Part shown: piece after piece, positions 34,493-45,837 of the stretch | Layout of the letters: each line of letters starts with the position of its first letter | Numbering within the stretch: position 1 is the first letter of the stretch | DNA from: Symbiodinium microadriaticum | Taxonomy: Eukaryota; Sar; Dinophyceae; Suessiales; Symbiodiniaceae | Direction of reading: 5' to 3' | Assembly: GCA_001939145.1 (NCBI GenBank) | Contig: LSRX01001379.1 | Coordinates: forward strand, 17,700-81,699 | DNA: 64,000 bases | Program-made: the position numbers and the translations under genes | The notes under the pieces: generated by a model | The model's database searches: none | Told to the model about the DNA's origin: nothing | What the model saw: the letters and a program-made list of their open reading frames with translations, nothing else

Positions 34493-35451
34493 ACTATAGT
34501 ACTCGTGTCATGTCCAGTTGCGGTACAGCTCTTAGTTCTGAAATTATCAGAACGTCTATTTCGGAGGGATATTAGCCATTTATCTCAGCACTGAACGTCG
34601 AAGTAAGGCGCGTCATGCTCATGACCTGGGACGTGGGTTTGGGGTTGATACCAATTTGGTTTGGCAGCCCGGGCAGTACCGAGTTCTGCAGCACAGACCA
34701 GGATACATGCGACTGCGACAGCCAAAGCATCTGACTCCAAAGCTTGAGCGCCCTGAGGATCATCAACTGAGCCCTCGTCCGGAAGTGTCGCATCGCTAAC
34801 TTCGAGCTCGTTGCACCTGCAAACTGCCAAGGAGCGCTGCCCTTTTATCGGTGCAAAGGTTCAATGAGAAGGGAGGTAGTCCCAACAGCTTCAGTGCCCC
34901 CTCAATTTGAGGGTGTGGGATGAATGGTTTGCTCGGAACTGACAAGGGCTCCCTGCTGCCACGTAACTGGGCACGTTGCTCTCCTTGCCCTCTGCCTGCC
35001 GCGCTGTGCAGGCATGTGCAAACTTGTTTCCTGTAATCGAAGATTGCGGAATTTTTCCTTGGAAAAAGAAGATGTGCCGGGAAGGAGACTTGTTTGGTAC
35101 TTGCTATCTTGAAGGTTGATTGAACACGAAAGTTGAGGGCAAGAAGATGTCTGCAGCTGCAACGGCATGCGCATGCGCTTGCACTTGTGAAGGCCCAGGG
35201 CACCATCTTTTCAGAATTCCTGCAGTGTGGCACAAACATCTTCAGGCTTACAGCTGGTGGGAGGACAGGGAGTCCTCCGGAGTCTGGGTCTCTCCAGAGC
35301 TGCTTGAACATGGCCAGGCCCCTGCTTGAAGAGATGCAAACCAAAAAGACTGCCGAGAAGTCGAAAGTAAAGTTTCTTGGAAACCAACTGCGTAAAACGC
35401 TGCGTCAAACGTAGTCTGGCAAAAGCAGATGTGCCTTCCACTTCCACCACA

Positions 35452-35650
35452 GCTTCCGTGGAACGTTTATGAAGCATGGCTGGGTCCAGAGTCTAGAATT
35501 GAAAGTGCCATGAACGCCTCGCGGATGAACACGAGTACGAACCGCCTGGAGCCTAGCGATCCTTCGCTCCGTTTTGGGAAGCAGTCTGCAGACAGTCCGA
35601 GCGAGAGCGACGCCTGGATCCTTAGCCAGCTGATTCAAGCACATGAATGA
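35452..35650 (+). CDS. Probable terminal exon
   Basis: An acceptor TTCCACCACAG ends at 35451. 65 codons to TGA 35648-35650, soluble and Ser/Arg-rich (NASRMNTSTNRLEPSDPSLR, ESDAWILSQLIQAHE). A preceding open stretch (about 35300-35413, basic, EEMQTKKTAEKSKVKFLGNQ) may be the previous exon. Unrecognised. Confidence 0.4.
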
Positions 35651-35651
35651 A

Positions 35652-36672
35652 TTAATTCGCAGATCGACGATTCCTACAATATCTGTTCCAGATCACAACT
35701 GGCGACTCTTCTGGAAGCGGGCACGCGTATCGCATGCGAACTGGGCTCCATAGCAGTCGCACAACTTGCGGATATTCCCGCTCAACAAACAACTCTTGTA
35801 CAGTCCCTTCAGCGCGTGGCCGAATTCGTCGTGGTACGAGACAGGTGCTCTGTACCGACACTGAACACCCAAAGACCCTCAAAGCCGAAGCCCGATGAAA
35901 GTCAAAATTAATGCCGACTTTGTTGGAAAGAAATTTAAGACACTGCAAGAAAGCCGTGACTTGTTTGCCAAGCGGCTCTCTGCACAAACTCAAGGTAGGC
36001 ATATCTGCTTCTGATACGAACATTGATGGCACTCGACTCTTCTTCAGTTCTACCGGGCGCTGCCCCGCACTGAGCTTGGCTATGTTTTGCGGTGCCAACC
36101 AACCCGTTGTCTCCGCGAAGAGGATGTATAACTCAAGAACAGAAACCGCACTTGGCGAATGCACCCACACTTCTTCATTAAGAAACTTTTGCAAGATCCA
36201 GAGAAATCTTGGTCCCAACAAAGCATCATCAAAGACTTGTGGATTCGGAAATGTATTTGCCAACGCGGCAGCCTGAATCATCGCGCTGGACTGTGCGCAA
36301 GTGATGGAAAAGCGGCTCTTTGGCTGAGGAGTTCGTCGGGCAGGAGTCACGTTCTGGTCCTGCACGATCTTCTGCTGCAAAGCAAAAAAATTGACAGCAG
36401 CGCAAATCTGAGCATCCGCATCTGCCTTAACAGCAGCGTGAAGTTCCATCAGGTCACGAGACCAACCAACTAATTGCGCTTATTTCGCGGCTTTGTCTGC
36501 AGCATCATTGTGCCGACCGGCCCACTGCCAAAAAGATGTATTTCGCTCAGCTGTAGATGTATGGGAATGTACATGATGCACGGACCAGTTGTTGCGCTTG
36601 TCGCGAAGTTCCAGCCACAAAGCCCACCACAATGGCGTTTCTGCGAGCTGCAAAAAGTGAGAAGAAACCCAA
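35652..36672 (-). pseudogene. Retroelement fragment with RNase H-like segment
   Basis: On the minus strand, 36672 down to 36483 reads PLWWALWLELRDKRNNWSV, HHVHSH, then FWQWAGRHNDAADKAAK. That is the arrangement of an RNase H C-terminal half: a His-containing strand and the conserved H-N-D-x-A-D-x-A-A-K helix. An in-frame TAA (36480-36482 on the plus strand) follows, and then the frame is open for 275 codons to 35652 with a long C-terminal region (LELYILFAETTGWLAPQNI and so on). No RT was found upstream: the sequence meets telomere-like repeats at 36691. Probably a 5'-truncated, decayed retroelement; RNase H assignment by motif only. Confidence 0.55.
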
Positions 36673-36690
36673 CCTAACTTAAGCAGGATT

Positions 36691-36737
36691 AGGGTTTTGG
36701 GGTTAGGGGTATTAGGGTTTAGGGTTTAGGGTAAACC
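36691..36737 (+). repeat. Telomere-like repeat block
   Basis: TTAGGG/TTTAGGG units, ending in GGGTAAACCC where the polarity flips. It directly abuts the 5' (minus-strand) side of the RNase H fragment. Confidence 0.85.
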
Positions 36738-37105
36738 CTTAACGGCAAAGTTGTTTACTTGCCGTGAGCATGAGAACGACAGACAAATGGACCCTACACA
36801 CAGATGTTTTTTCCAGTGCATCCGGGCACAGACGCACATCCTATATACAGAAACAGATACACCAGTAGATGCGCAATATGCCACGTTTGAGGCTTTTAGT
36901 CGAGGAACATGTCTCGACACACGGAGCTGCCGGACTAGGGCTCAGCCTGGGAGGGGAACAAGCTTGAGTTGAAAGGCAAATCCTGCACTTAAGCCTTTAA
37001 CCCCAATCCCCGAACGCGAACCAGAATTCCTGAACCCTAAACTAGCCTATTATACGATCACCCATTACGCCCAAATCCTAAACTGCGATTTGTGATTATC
37101 CGCAG

Positions 37106-37190
37106 CCATGCGACAACCGGACGATGCCGACCTCGAACACAGAGCACTTCTTTGGAAGAACAACAAAGATAGTTTGGCTCGTGATTTCGG
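37106..37190 (+). CDS. Exon, phase 2 end, telomere-like donor
   Basis: It lies between ATTATCCGCAG (ends 37105) and donor GTTTAACAGG (37191). It encodes MRQPDDADLEHRALLWKNNK and DSLARDF. CCTAAACC-like sequence lies upstream (36990-37085) and GGATTTAGGG-like sequence downstream. Its phase fits the exon at 38498-38588. Confidence 0.55.
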
Positions 37191-38497
37191 GTTTAACAGG
37201 CTCTGGAGTACAGGGCAGGTGTTTTGCGCCATCCGGTTTGAGTTGGAGTTAGGATTTAGGGCTTTCGCGTGTAGAGTCTGCAGTGTGGTTGAGGTTTCAG
37301 AGTAATTTAGGGCATGAAGTGGAGATGTGGTTGTTGGATTTGCGGCTTTAGATTGGCTTGGGGCAGCCGATTTTAGGAGTTTCGTGCTTGATTCCTCAAG
37401 ACGGGCGATCGTTACACAGCGGCCTGCTAGGCCGTTCTACAAAGCAGAACTTCTTTCTAAGTCTTGGTATGGTGTTTTCCCGAGCCGGACCAACACCTAA
37501 TATGCCAAGCCGGAACAAGTAGCAAGTAGCAGTAGATAGAAGAGTCGCCAAGCGTTAAACTCTAGATTCTTCAGCTCAGATGCAGTGGTGCCCATCCATC
37601 GGATGCCGTGTCTGTATTCCTTTCCCAGCCCAAACCCTCGACCCTCAAGTCCTGCGACACGGGAGCCCCGCCGGCACACTCGGAAAACATACAGAGACAT
37701 CGGACGCCCTTTGCGAAATCCGTAGCAATGTTTCTTACGGTCCGCATGCAGATGTTCTACCATAATGTCCCCCAGACCCTCTTCGACTTATGAAAGCCCG
37801 TATATTGCTTCTTGGAGCTGTTTCCCGTATCCCATGTCGTCTCTTGCCAAGGCCCGATGCGCCAGCGGCATCACAGGTGGCGATTGCAGCGACGGTGCGG
37901 ATAATGATCACAACCCGTAACATACCTCTTACAACACAGTAGCCCTGCAAAAATCCGCAGCAGTCCCTGAAGTATGATAGTAGCATTTATGGTAACACTT
38001 CTACGCTGTATAGTCGCAGTAGTTTCAGGCTTGCGCGCGATATGACACTTTCCGGTCACACTTGCTGGCCCTTGGAAGTTCAACCCTGACTCACGAAGCG
38101 AGGAAGTGTTTCAGGGCTTCGACTCGCAAAACCTCGGTGCTTGCAGATTTCAATCCCGAAAAGATGAACTGTTGAGGGTTTGGGGATGCGAAATCTCGAA
38201 GCTTCTGGCTTCTTTGCATCACAGTATGTGCAAACCTGATCTCACGTTCTCGACAACCTACACCACCAAAGTCTGCAATTGACCTGAAGAAGCTCAAAAG
38301 CATGAAGGTCCCAGTTCGTCTGAACAGGGACATAGTCTGAAACTGTCGACCAAAGCCTTCCAAATTGCTGCAACCTTTCAGCCCTTAAAGCCCCTAACCG
38401 CAAATACCCCGAACCTGGAATTCCGCAATGATCCCCAAAAGGCCCGAACCGCAAAACTGGTCGAACCCCAGACTGTCGAGTTCTTGAACTTCCGCAG

Positions 38498-38588
38498 GCC
38501 TCGCGAGCCAACCAGCGACGGTGAGGAGCGATCAGTGGACCTAAATCGTCAGATTTGTTGGGAACCGTTCAAGGATCAAAGTTTCGAT
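38498..38588 (+). CDS. Exon
   Basis: It lies between ACTTCCGCAG (ends 38497) and donor GTAAATCG (38589). One leading base then 30 codons (PREPTSDGEERSVDLNRQIC, then WEPFKDQSFD). The upstream 100 bases are C-rich (CCCCTAACCGC, CCCCGAACC). The phase joins directly to 37190. Confidence 0.5.
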
Positions 38589-38893
38589 GTAAATCGATAT
38601 ATAGGTGCTGCTTCTGTTCGATGTTGATGGCTACGCCTGTCGTTTTGAAGTTTAGGCCAAGATATGTGCGCTTGCTGCAAGTAGTAGTAGAACCAATACA
38701 ATGTTTGCTGTCCCGAAATTCATAAAGCCCCAAATGCCGAACCGGATTCAATTTGCTCCGTTATGCTTTTGACTTTTGAGCCGTGTTGAAGCCATGCCCT
38801 CAACCCCTGAAGGTTTTTGAGGCTAGTGTTCAGCACTGGAGATTATAAACCCTAAACTCCTAGACCCGAAACCCTGTGCCCCTAACCCTGCAG

Positions 38894-38966
38894 GACGGGC
38901 TTCACTTGATGCAATGAGCGGGCGCACACGCCAGCGGGTCAAAACCTGCAGCTCATGGGCTGGAAG
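38894..38966 (+). CDS. Exon framed by opposite-polarity telomere-like repeats
   Basis: The upstream intron end reads CCCCTAACCCTGCAG. The donor at 38967 is GTGTTCGGG followed by GGGGTTTCGGG and TTTTAGGG. The 73-nt exon is open only in one phase (RASLDAMSGRTRQRVKTCSS). Basic, Ser-rich. Another micro-exon candidate lies at about 39102-39131. Confidence 0.45.
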
Positions 38967-40399
38967 GTGTTCGGGTTGCCAGGGTTCGGGGTTTCGGGTT
39001 TGTAGGGCTTCAGGGTTTTAGGGTTTTCGGTTCCGTATTGTGCCGTTCAAAGGGACAGAGCCTACGTCCTGAACGCAAAGCCCCCATTTAGCTTGCTCGC
39101 AGCCTCGGACTCCAGGCCGCTTTGTCAGTTGGGTCGGGGTTTAGGGCTTAGGGTGTACTGTTAGGGGTCAGTAGTGTATGAGACTAGTGCTTAGGGCTTA
39201 TATGCTATGCTTTCGGACCTCCCATGAAGCCAGTCATCATCAGCCCGGAACCCCTCCCCATGGGCTACATGGCATAGCATGATGCTGCATCTAGTATGGC
39301 ACAGAGCACAGAAACATGAGCAGGAGAAGCAGCAGCAGTAGAAGAAGAAGAAGGCTTGACCTCGTACGAGTACAAGTACCGGTGATAGGCCGAAGCGTGG
39401 CAGCGTCCGCTTTAGTACGTGTCGGAAGCTGTGGGTATGTGCAGCCGACCCACAATCTCTGTATTTTCTATTTGGGGTTTGGGGCTTAGGTTGGGGTTGA
39501 GGATGTAGGGAGCAGTACAGTACGTAGCCAAGATATGAAACAACACTGCCGGCGCCAGTTGGCTCCAGCGGGTGTGAGATAGAGAAGACGAAACACTACA
39601 TGATCTTTTTGAGAAGCATCGCAGCTACAGATCTCTGAAACATGTTTGTAAGTGTTGGGCCTTAAACCCCGAACCGGAGCCAGCGCCAGGGTCTGGGGAG
39701 CGACCCGAGGGGATCCCAACGCCATGAGTGGTGCCAAGCGTCCGGCCCCCAAAGAGGCGGCTCGAGCATCTACGAGTGGAGACTTGCGCTGCATTTAGGC
39801 TTCATAAGGTTGTTAGAGAAGTCAAACCCTACACCTGAAATCCCTGAGCTTTAAAACCGAAAGAAAGCCCCACCTACACCCTCCGTGCGGGCAGAATATT
39901 ATGCCTGGCATAGGGTCAGGCGCCTGGCGGGTGTGCCAGGCAAAAAAAAAGCCGGCAGGCGGAATCTTGATTTCATAGACAAATCCTACATGTTTCGGGC
40001 TCGAACGATCAGCTTTTGGAGCCCTTTTGGGGGCGATGATGATGACTGGTGCCACCCCCTCCCCGAGCTCTGCACATTATTGCATTGTGTCGGACATGTT
40101 TGCATTGCTGTGGCATTTGATGTGCCTGTGACTGATGCACTCTCCGTCGCTCTGTTGGGCTTACATAGCTTTGTTTGCTGGAGTTTCGCTTTTGCAGCAG
40201 ATTCGCCTCTGAAAGATGGTCCTCTGCAATCTTAACGTCGTGCTCTCGAATGAGTTGAGTCGCGAAGGCCGGCTCCTTATATGTATGAGACTTAATATAC
40301 AGTTGAAACATGGTGAAACCCAAACATCAGGTCTCTTGGATATGCCAGATCTTTTCTGGATGAGATGCCAGGAGGTGCTCTACCCGCTCGATGCAGCAC

Positions 40400-40820
40400 A
40401 GGCATGACACACCGTTTGGATTCGTGGTAGCTCCCTATATGCCTATATAAACCCTAAAAACCTTTAAACCCTAGCTACATCCCTCCACTCAAACCTATAA
40501 ACCTTGATATAAACCCTATATATATATATACACATATACCTATATAAACCCTAAAAATCTTTAAACCCTACAAGCTCTATAGGCATGACACACCTTTTGG
40601 ATTCGTGGTGGCTACATCCCTCCAGTCAACCCTACAAACCTTTAAACCCTATATGCCTATATAAACCCTAAAAACCTTAAAACCCTACAAGCTCTATAGG
40701 CATGACACACCTTTTGGATTCGTGGTAGCTACATCCCTCCAGTCAACCCTATATAAACCTTTAAACCCATATGCCTATATAAACCCTAAAAACCTTTAAA
40801 CCCTACAAGCCCTATAAACC
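40400..40820 (+). repeat. Tandem repeat of about 117 bp built on telomere-like units
   Basis: Units start with AGGCATGACACACC at 40400, 40581 and 40698. Each contains TTTGGATTCGTGGT, CTACATCCCTCC and several TATAAACCCTAAAAACC motifs. The first unit is longer (181 bp) because of a TATATA insertion. The array ends at the acceptor of the exon at 40834. Confidence 0.8.
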
Positions 40821-40833
40821 GCCAAAACACCAG

Positions 40834-40888
40834 GCTCGGCCGGACGATGAGCGATTGTGGACCATGCTTGCCAACTATCGCCTTAAAG
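40834..40888 (+). CDS. Exon after telomere-like intron
   Basis: It lies between AAACACCAG (ends 40833) and donor GTGTGG (40889). 18 codons plus one base (ARPDDERLWTMLANYRLK). Its phase joins exactly to the next exon at 40949. Confidence 0.5.
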
Positions 40889-40948
40889 GTGTGGTGCACT
40901 ATTTGGCTGGGATTATCAAGAAATACTCCAGCCTTGGGCTTACAATAG

Positions 40949-41090
40949 AATCGGGTTACTTTCGGACTCCTAGGGGGGGTCGCAGGGCTGTGTTGCTTCA
41001 TGGGACCAGGGGCCACACACTACGGTTTTTTTCCCCTCACGCTTGGCTGAGGCGGCAATGGTGCATCGAAGAGATCGCCTGCACAGGTGT
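40949..41090 (+). CDS. Exon, possible TIR-like fragment
   Basis: An acceptor CTTACAATAG ends at 40948. Completing the Glu codon from 40888, the frame reads SGYFRTPRGGRRAVLLHGT ... RFFSPHAWLRRQWCIEEIAC. The S-P...QWC-x-E-E-I arrangement resembles the box 3 region of TIR domains, but this rests on one short motif. The frame ends in a 19-bp minisatellite; the donor near GGTGTGATGG is a guess. Confidence 0.4.
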
Positions 41091-41093
41091 GAT

Positions 41094-41188
41094 GGTGGCA
41101 AGAGCTGCTTCTGGTGGCAAGGGCTGCTTCTGGTGGCAAGGGCTGTTTCTGGTGGCAAGGGCTGTTACTGGTGGCAAGAGCTGTTTCT
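41094..41188 (+). repeat. 19-bp minisatellite, five units
   Basis: Five copies of GGTGGCAAGRGCTGYTTCT in direct tandem. A 19-base unit shifts frame each time, so it is treated as intronic. Confidence 0.85.
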
Positions 41189-42008
41189 GCTGCTGAAGCT
41201 TATATGGCATCGATCGATAGTGCTGTGGTCATGCACAGGCCGGCTGCAGTTATACGGTCGATTCCAGTTCGTTAGCATGGGCGATCAGGGGACGATCACC
41301 GTAGGAATGCCACGCGAACAAAGATACTTGATGCACTCTGTGAGTCTCTAGCTGTCGCACAGTGAGCTGCAACACTATGATCCCTGAGCCCACCCCCTCC
41401 GCAGGTTTCGACATGGATGCGAAGCTTTCTACGGCTGGCCATTGATTCGTGGCAGGCCCCACTATCCGGTTGTTGCAATTCATGTAAACAGAGACGACCA
41501 TGGAGGTTTTTCCTGGATGCCCACCCTGGCCGCCGCATCGGTTCTTCTGCTGGTTTTCAGTGCTTCCCTCATTACACCTAGCTGGTTTATGTATAGCCGA
41601 AGTAGCTACCTCCAAATCCCGAGGCTGGCTTTCAGCTTCTTTGGATCCTCAAGGCAGGGCCGGCCTTGAACACAGACGATATAATTTCAATGACTGTTAG
41701 AGGTGCCATCGGTGTTCTTTGCTGCCCGTCACGACTTGGATTGCTCTCCTGTCCTTTCCTTATGCACGAAGTCTGGCTTTAACAACTTCAAACCAACAAT
41801 AAAACGACCCAACTTTTTTGCCCAGGTCTATCTTCGCCGGGGATTCCCGGCTTCGCTTACCAGAACATTCTTGGAGCCGTGCCCTCCCAGCCGATGATTT
41901 GTGATGCTCAGTCAATTGTTGCATGATCTCGTGGGGAGGTTTGTCTGATAGCTTGAACTCGCAGCATTTGTTGCTTGGTACGGCAGGGCTGGCTAGTGCA
42001 TCACGAGC

Positions 42009-42290
42009 ATGGCTGAAGACATGGAGAGCCCTGCTCCGGAAGGGGTTGACCTGTGTGGCCTTGCAAAGGCATGGGGCGACGATGCAAGGGTGCGAGAGCC
42101 TCTTTTGAAGACTGGGTCGCTGTTCATTTGGCCCTGCAAGAAGACCACGGGGATTGCTAGTTTTGCAAGTTTGGCCCTGAACCATGCATCCATTGGTCAC
42201 CTACTGGATTTCTGGTGCTGCCAAACCCCGACAGCCAAATCCATCTACATCGAGCACGCGAAAGCTGAGGCAACTGTTGGGAGCTGCAGG
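42009..42290 (+). CDS. Lys/Ala-rich protein gene, exon 1 (start)
   Basis: ATG at 42009. 94 codons (MAEDMESPAPEGVDLCGLAK...) ending in phase 0 at GTATCT (42291). An internal hydrophobic part around codons 35-65 could hide a further intron. Upstream of the ATG is AT-richer and carries no recognised leader acceptor. Confidence 0.5.
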
Positions 42291-42362
42291 GTATCTGAGA
42301 GCATGTGTGTGTGTGCCCTTTGTGTTGCATTTAAGTTGTAAGTCTGCTATCCATCACTGCAG

Positions 42363-42455
42363 ATCGAGAAACTTCGAGACGACCTGGGCATGGCGCCAAA
42401 TTCGGTCCGGGTGCAGTGCGATGCAGTGACATTGAGATCACTTATGTCATGCATG
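42363..42455 (+). CDS. Lys/Ala-rich protein gene, exon 2
   Basis: Bounded by CACTGCAG and donor GTAAGAC (42456). Exactly 31 codons, phase 0 at both ends (IEKLRDDLGMAPNSVRVQC...). Introns on either side are short (72 and 104 bp) and free of telomere-like repeats. Confidence 0.65.
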
Positions 42456-42559
42456 GTAAGACGGCACGACGGTGCACGACGAAAGGCCGCTTTGCAGCAG
42501 CTATATTTGTTTGCCGTGTTGCATGTCTTCTGCTTTCGCTTCAGGGAACCGAAGCCTAG

Positions 42560-43128
42560 GATCCTCGCACTCGTGCTTTGTTCGACAAAGCACTTCAGTT
42601 TTGGGAACCTACGATTTCCAAGCGAAAGAGGACAAAGGCAGAACGCGAGCAGGACGAGGATGACGAGGCTGCCGTCCCCTCCGAGGACTTTCATCCTGAG
42701 GATGATTCTCAGGAGCAGGCTGAGTGTGACCGGGCAAGTGTTGATGCCTACATGGACGTGTTGAGCCGACGATCGCCCGAGATGGCTCAGAGGGAAAGCC
42801 TCCTGCATGCAGCTGAAACCAGCCACAGTGATGATGCTTTCATGGCCAAGGCTCTTGGCTCGGATGCCGTGCTGAGCACCCCGACTGCAAACTTGGCGAC
42901 AGGTTTGACAAAGATGTTGGAAGAGTTTGAGCTGTCGACAGAGAAGCCTCCGCTTAAGCCGAAAGCTGATGGTCCGGTGGTGATTGAGTTGGGTGATTCG
43001 CCGCCGGAGCCGCCGAAGAAGGCTCCGAAATTGCACGCCGACTTCAGTCATGGTCTGCCCACCGGGGCAGCTGCACGCCTGCAGATGCTGAAGTTGCTTG
43101 GATGGCTTGGCCAAGCATGCATGCATGG
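42560..43128 (+). CDS. Lys/Ala-rich protein gene, exon 3
   Basis: An acceptor GAAGCCTAG ends at 42559. The frame joins exon 2 in phase: DPRTRALFDKALQFWEP, a basic patch SKRKRTKAER, an acidic stretch EQDEDDEAA, then Asp/Glu/Ser/Pro-rich sequence with EKPPLKPKADGPVVIELGDS. The 3' edge is uncertain: a GGTATAG donor at 43129 combined with an acceptor at 43228 keeps phase, and other combinations are possible. Probably a nuclear or chromatin-associated protein by charge; that is inference. Confidence 0.55.
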
Positions 43129-43228
43129 GTATAGTGTGTTATCACATGGTGCGATTGCCGAGGCGAGAAATCGAGCGACGCCAGGCCACTCGTCAGTGTG
43201 CCCGTCCTTTGAGAGGGCAAGCTTCGAG

Positions 43229-44240
43229 CATGGATGCAGTTGACACATGCCAGACCGACATGTCACCGATTGCACAGAATCTTATGAAACGATTTGATCA
43301 AGCTGATGCTGTTGATTTGTCGAGTCCTGTGGCTTCTGAAAGCAGAAGCACCACGACCTCCCCCACGCCGGAAGCCGTGAATGGGCATGTTGGCGATGTG
43401 AGTGTCTGTGATGGCAACCAGCAGGCTCCAGCTGAGCATGCTGGCACCAAGCCCGACCTCGAGGCACCCAACGACTTCGAGGCACCCAAGGACTTCGAGG
43501 CACCCAACGACCTCCAGGCACCCAAGGACTTCGAGGCACCCAACCCTGCAGATGACATGTTCTTCGATGAAGCTGAGATCAAAAGGATGGATCAGGTGGC
43601 ACTTAAAGGCGATCTGGCAACCGAGAGGCTTGCAAGGGCCCTTGACAAGAAGGAGGATCCTTCAGAGGCGGCTGGGGATGATGACGGGGCTACAGGCCTT
43701 GCTGCAAAAGGCAAGCCAAAGGCTCCTAAGGCTGCAGGCAAGGCCAAGGCGAGAGCAAAGCCATCGGCATCCAAACCGGGGGCAAAGGCTACGGCGAAGT
43801 GTTCGGCTAAGTGCAAGGCCAAAAGCAGGTCGAAATCGAAGGCTAAAGCCAAAGCGAAAGCCTCTCAGGACCCAAAGTCCCCACCAGGTGGGGCCTCGGT
43901 TCCTGAGGCGATGGCTGCAGAGGCCCCGGTTGACTCGGAGACCGAGGCTGCGATTCACCGTGAGCTTTCAGCTCAGCTTGAGGGCACGCCTGATAAAGGT
44001 GTGTGTGCCCTGGAAGATGGGCCCGCTCAGGAGCCCAAGGCGGCCAAGCCGGGGAAAAGGCCCCGCTCGGATGTGGCTGGGCCCGGAAAGGCCAAACAGC
44101 GAGGAGGAGATGGACCGAACAAGACCTTTGCCGGCAGGGTCTGCCCCACGACGGACTGCTGGGCCAAGAAAAGGTTCGAGAACATCCGTGATGCTTTTGT
44201 GCTGTTCTGCAAGCCCAAGCTGAAGACACCCTCTAGCCAT
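43229..44240 (+). CDS. Lys/Ala-rich protein gene, exon 4 (H1-like tail, hexapeptide repeat)
   Basis: A long open exon starting near MDAVDTCQTDMSPIAQ. 43455-43544 is a perfect-length 18-bp tandem repeat encoding five hexapeptides of the type D-[LF]-[EQ]-A-P-[NK]. About 43690-43870 encodes an extremely Lys/Ala/Ser-rich stretch (PKAAGKAKARAKPS, KSRSKSKAKAKAKAS) like a histone H1 tail. The C-terminal part has FAGRVCPTTDCWAKKRFENI. A GC donor (GCAGCTGCC at 44241) is the only phase-compatible site that joins to the next acceptor. Likely DNA- or RNA-binding by composition. Confidence 0.6.
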
Positions 44241-44331
44241 GCAGCTGCCGGGCTGCATAATATTTGCTGTCTGCTTGAGTGTGCATGCTTGTGGGGTGAA
44301 GTGGCCTCCTGTGTATTTCTCCCGGTCCCAG

Positions 44332-44424
44332 GATGCATTCTGGAAGCATTGCTTCGAGGTTGTCGGCCCGGGCAAGAAGGTGGATGGCATGTCCCTGCCA
44401 AAGATTTGCAAAGAACGAGCTGAG
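44332..44424 (+). CDS. Lys/Ala-rich protein gene, exon 5
   Basis: An acceptor CCCGGTCCCAG ends at 44331. The phase fits exon 4: DAFWKHCFEVVGPGKKVDGM, SLPKICKERAES. The 3' limit is not determined. With exon 4 it makes a continuous RFENIRDAF ... DAFWKHC region, which looks like a folded C-terminal domain; I do not know its family. Confidence 0.5.
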
Positions 44425-45837
44425 TCCTTCCTTTGCCTGGAGTGTGTTCAAAGTGCCTCTCCTGACATTTGCTGTTCTTGTCTGTACCTAATTGGAATAT
44501 ATGCATGTCATGCCAATCCTGTGTTCCACGGGCTTCGGCTTCTTCTAGTGTCATTCACTGAGGTTCCATCATTCAGACCTGAGCATCACCTGCTCATCGA
44601 GACATCGGGTGACTCTCTGGAAGTCCGGGGTTCTCTGTGGGAGATGAGGAGAAGGGTTTTTAGTTATATAGGGTAGGGGTAAACCAACATAATTCGGAAA
44701 AAACTCTCCTCTTCTGTGCCCACGAAGAAATCTCACGTAGAGGTGTGTTGCTACGAACCCAGCCCGATATAGGCTGGGATGGGGTCTGAGTCGCATGCTC
44801 ATTGTGCAGTGCTCGAAGGATCAGACAAAAAAACTGTTGGGGCAATTCGAACTGCATATCGCTGTGTGCAGTTGTTACAGTCAGAGCTTCGCTTGCACAA
44901 GCACACAGCTTTGTTGCTGTCCGCATACCGCAGGTACCGATGCCGCCTCCTGGCCTCGCCCGGCAGCTCCTGCATGGATTTCGAGACGATGTTGCAGATC
45001 GCGAGCCTGCCGGTGCCGCCCAGCCCACGCCAGGGTTCCTCTTGGTTCAGGGTCACTATTTCTAGATAAAGATATATCTGTGAAGCCTGGGCTTGGCATC
45101 AAGATTATAAGGACTGATCCTGTAGGAGGGTCCAAGACAAACACCCGAACACCCTAAGTAAGCCCTCTGTAGACCCCGATTACAACCCAGTAAACATAAC
45201 CTTCCAAATCCAAGAAGAAACCATCAACCCCGCACCCCGAGCTCCCAATGCCCTTTCTGTCTTTTATGCAGTACATGGAAGCCTTCGATTGATTATGTCG
45301 AATTCTTCTACCCAAAACCTATGCAGTACCAAGTCAAGCCATGGCCCATCGGTGTAATGGGGTCATAAAGGTTCACCTATACCCTATGAACCCTAAACCC
45401 GTATAGCCCTAGGAACCCTCGCATCATACGGTTGCCGAAGCCTTTGAAACCTGGTTAGAGAGTCTGTGTCCACCTCCTTTAGAGCATTACAGGGTTTGGG
45501 GTTAGCATGGCTGCTCTGATGTGGGTTGATACATTAATTGCTGGGCTCTGGGGTTCATTTACACTGCTTGAGAATTGGATAAGAAGAGCTACCGATTGAG
45601 TCAGTAGGGGTATCGATGTTCTGGGTGATATAGATAACTGGGCTCAGTTACTCCAAGAAGAAGCCTAGTTAACCTCTCTTCATTCAATGTGATGATGCAT
45701 CAGCTTTTCTTGCCCTCAAATGACACCGGCCTGTTGCTGTATAAACCCTGCTTCGTGGCATCAACACTAGACAATCTGCAGTCTGTTCTCAATTGGTCCA
45801 ATTGGTAGATGTAACCCAGAACACCACACACCTACAG

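Noticed and set aside
39885-40235. 116-codon plus-strand frame
   Set aside because: Mixed hydrophobic, Cys/His-rich reading across a poly-A run and without splice support; left out of the annotation.
43592-43958. Minus-strand frames opposite the Lys/Ala-rich exon
   Set aside because: Shadows of the plus-strand coding exon; the plus strand has the in-phase exon chain and protein repeat.
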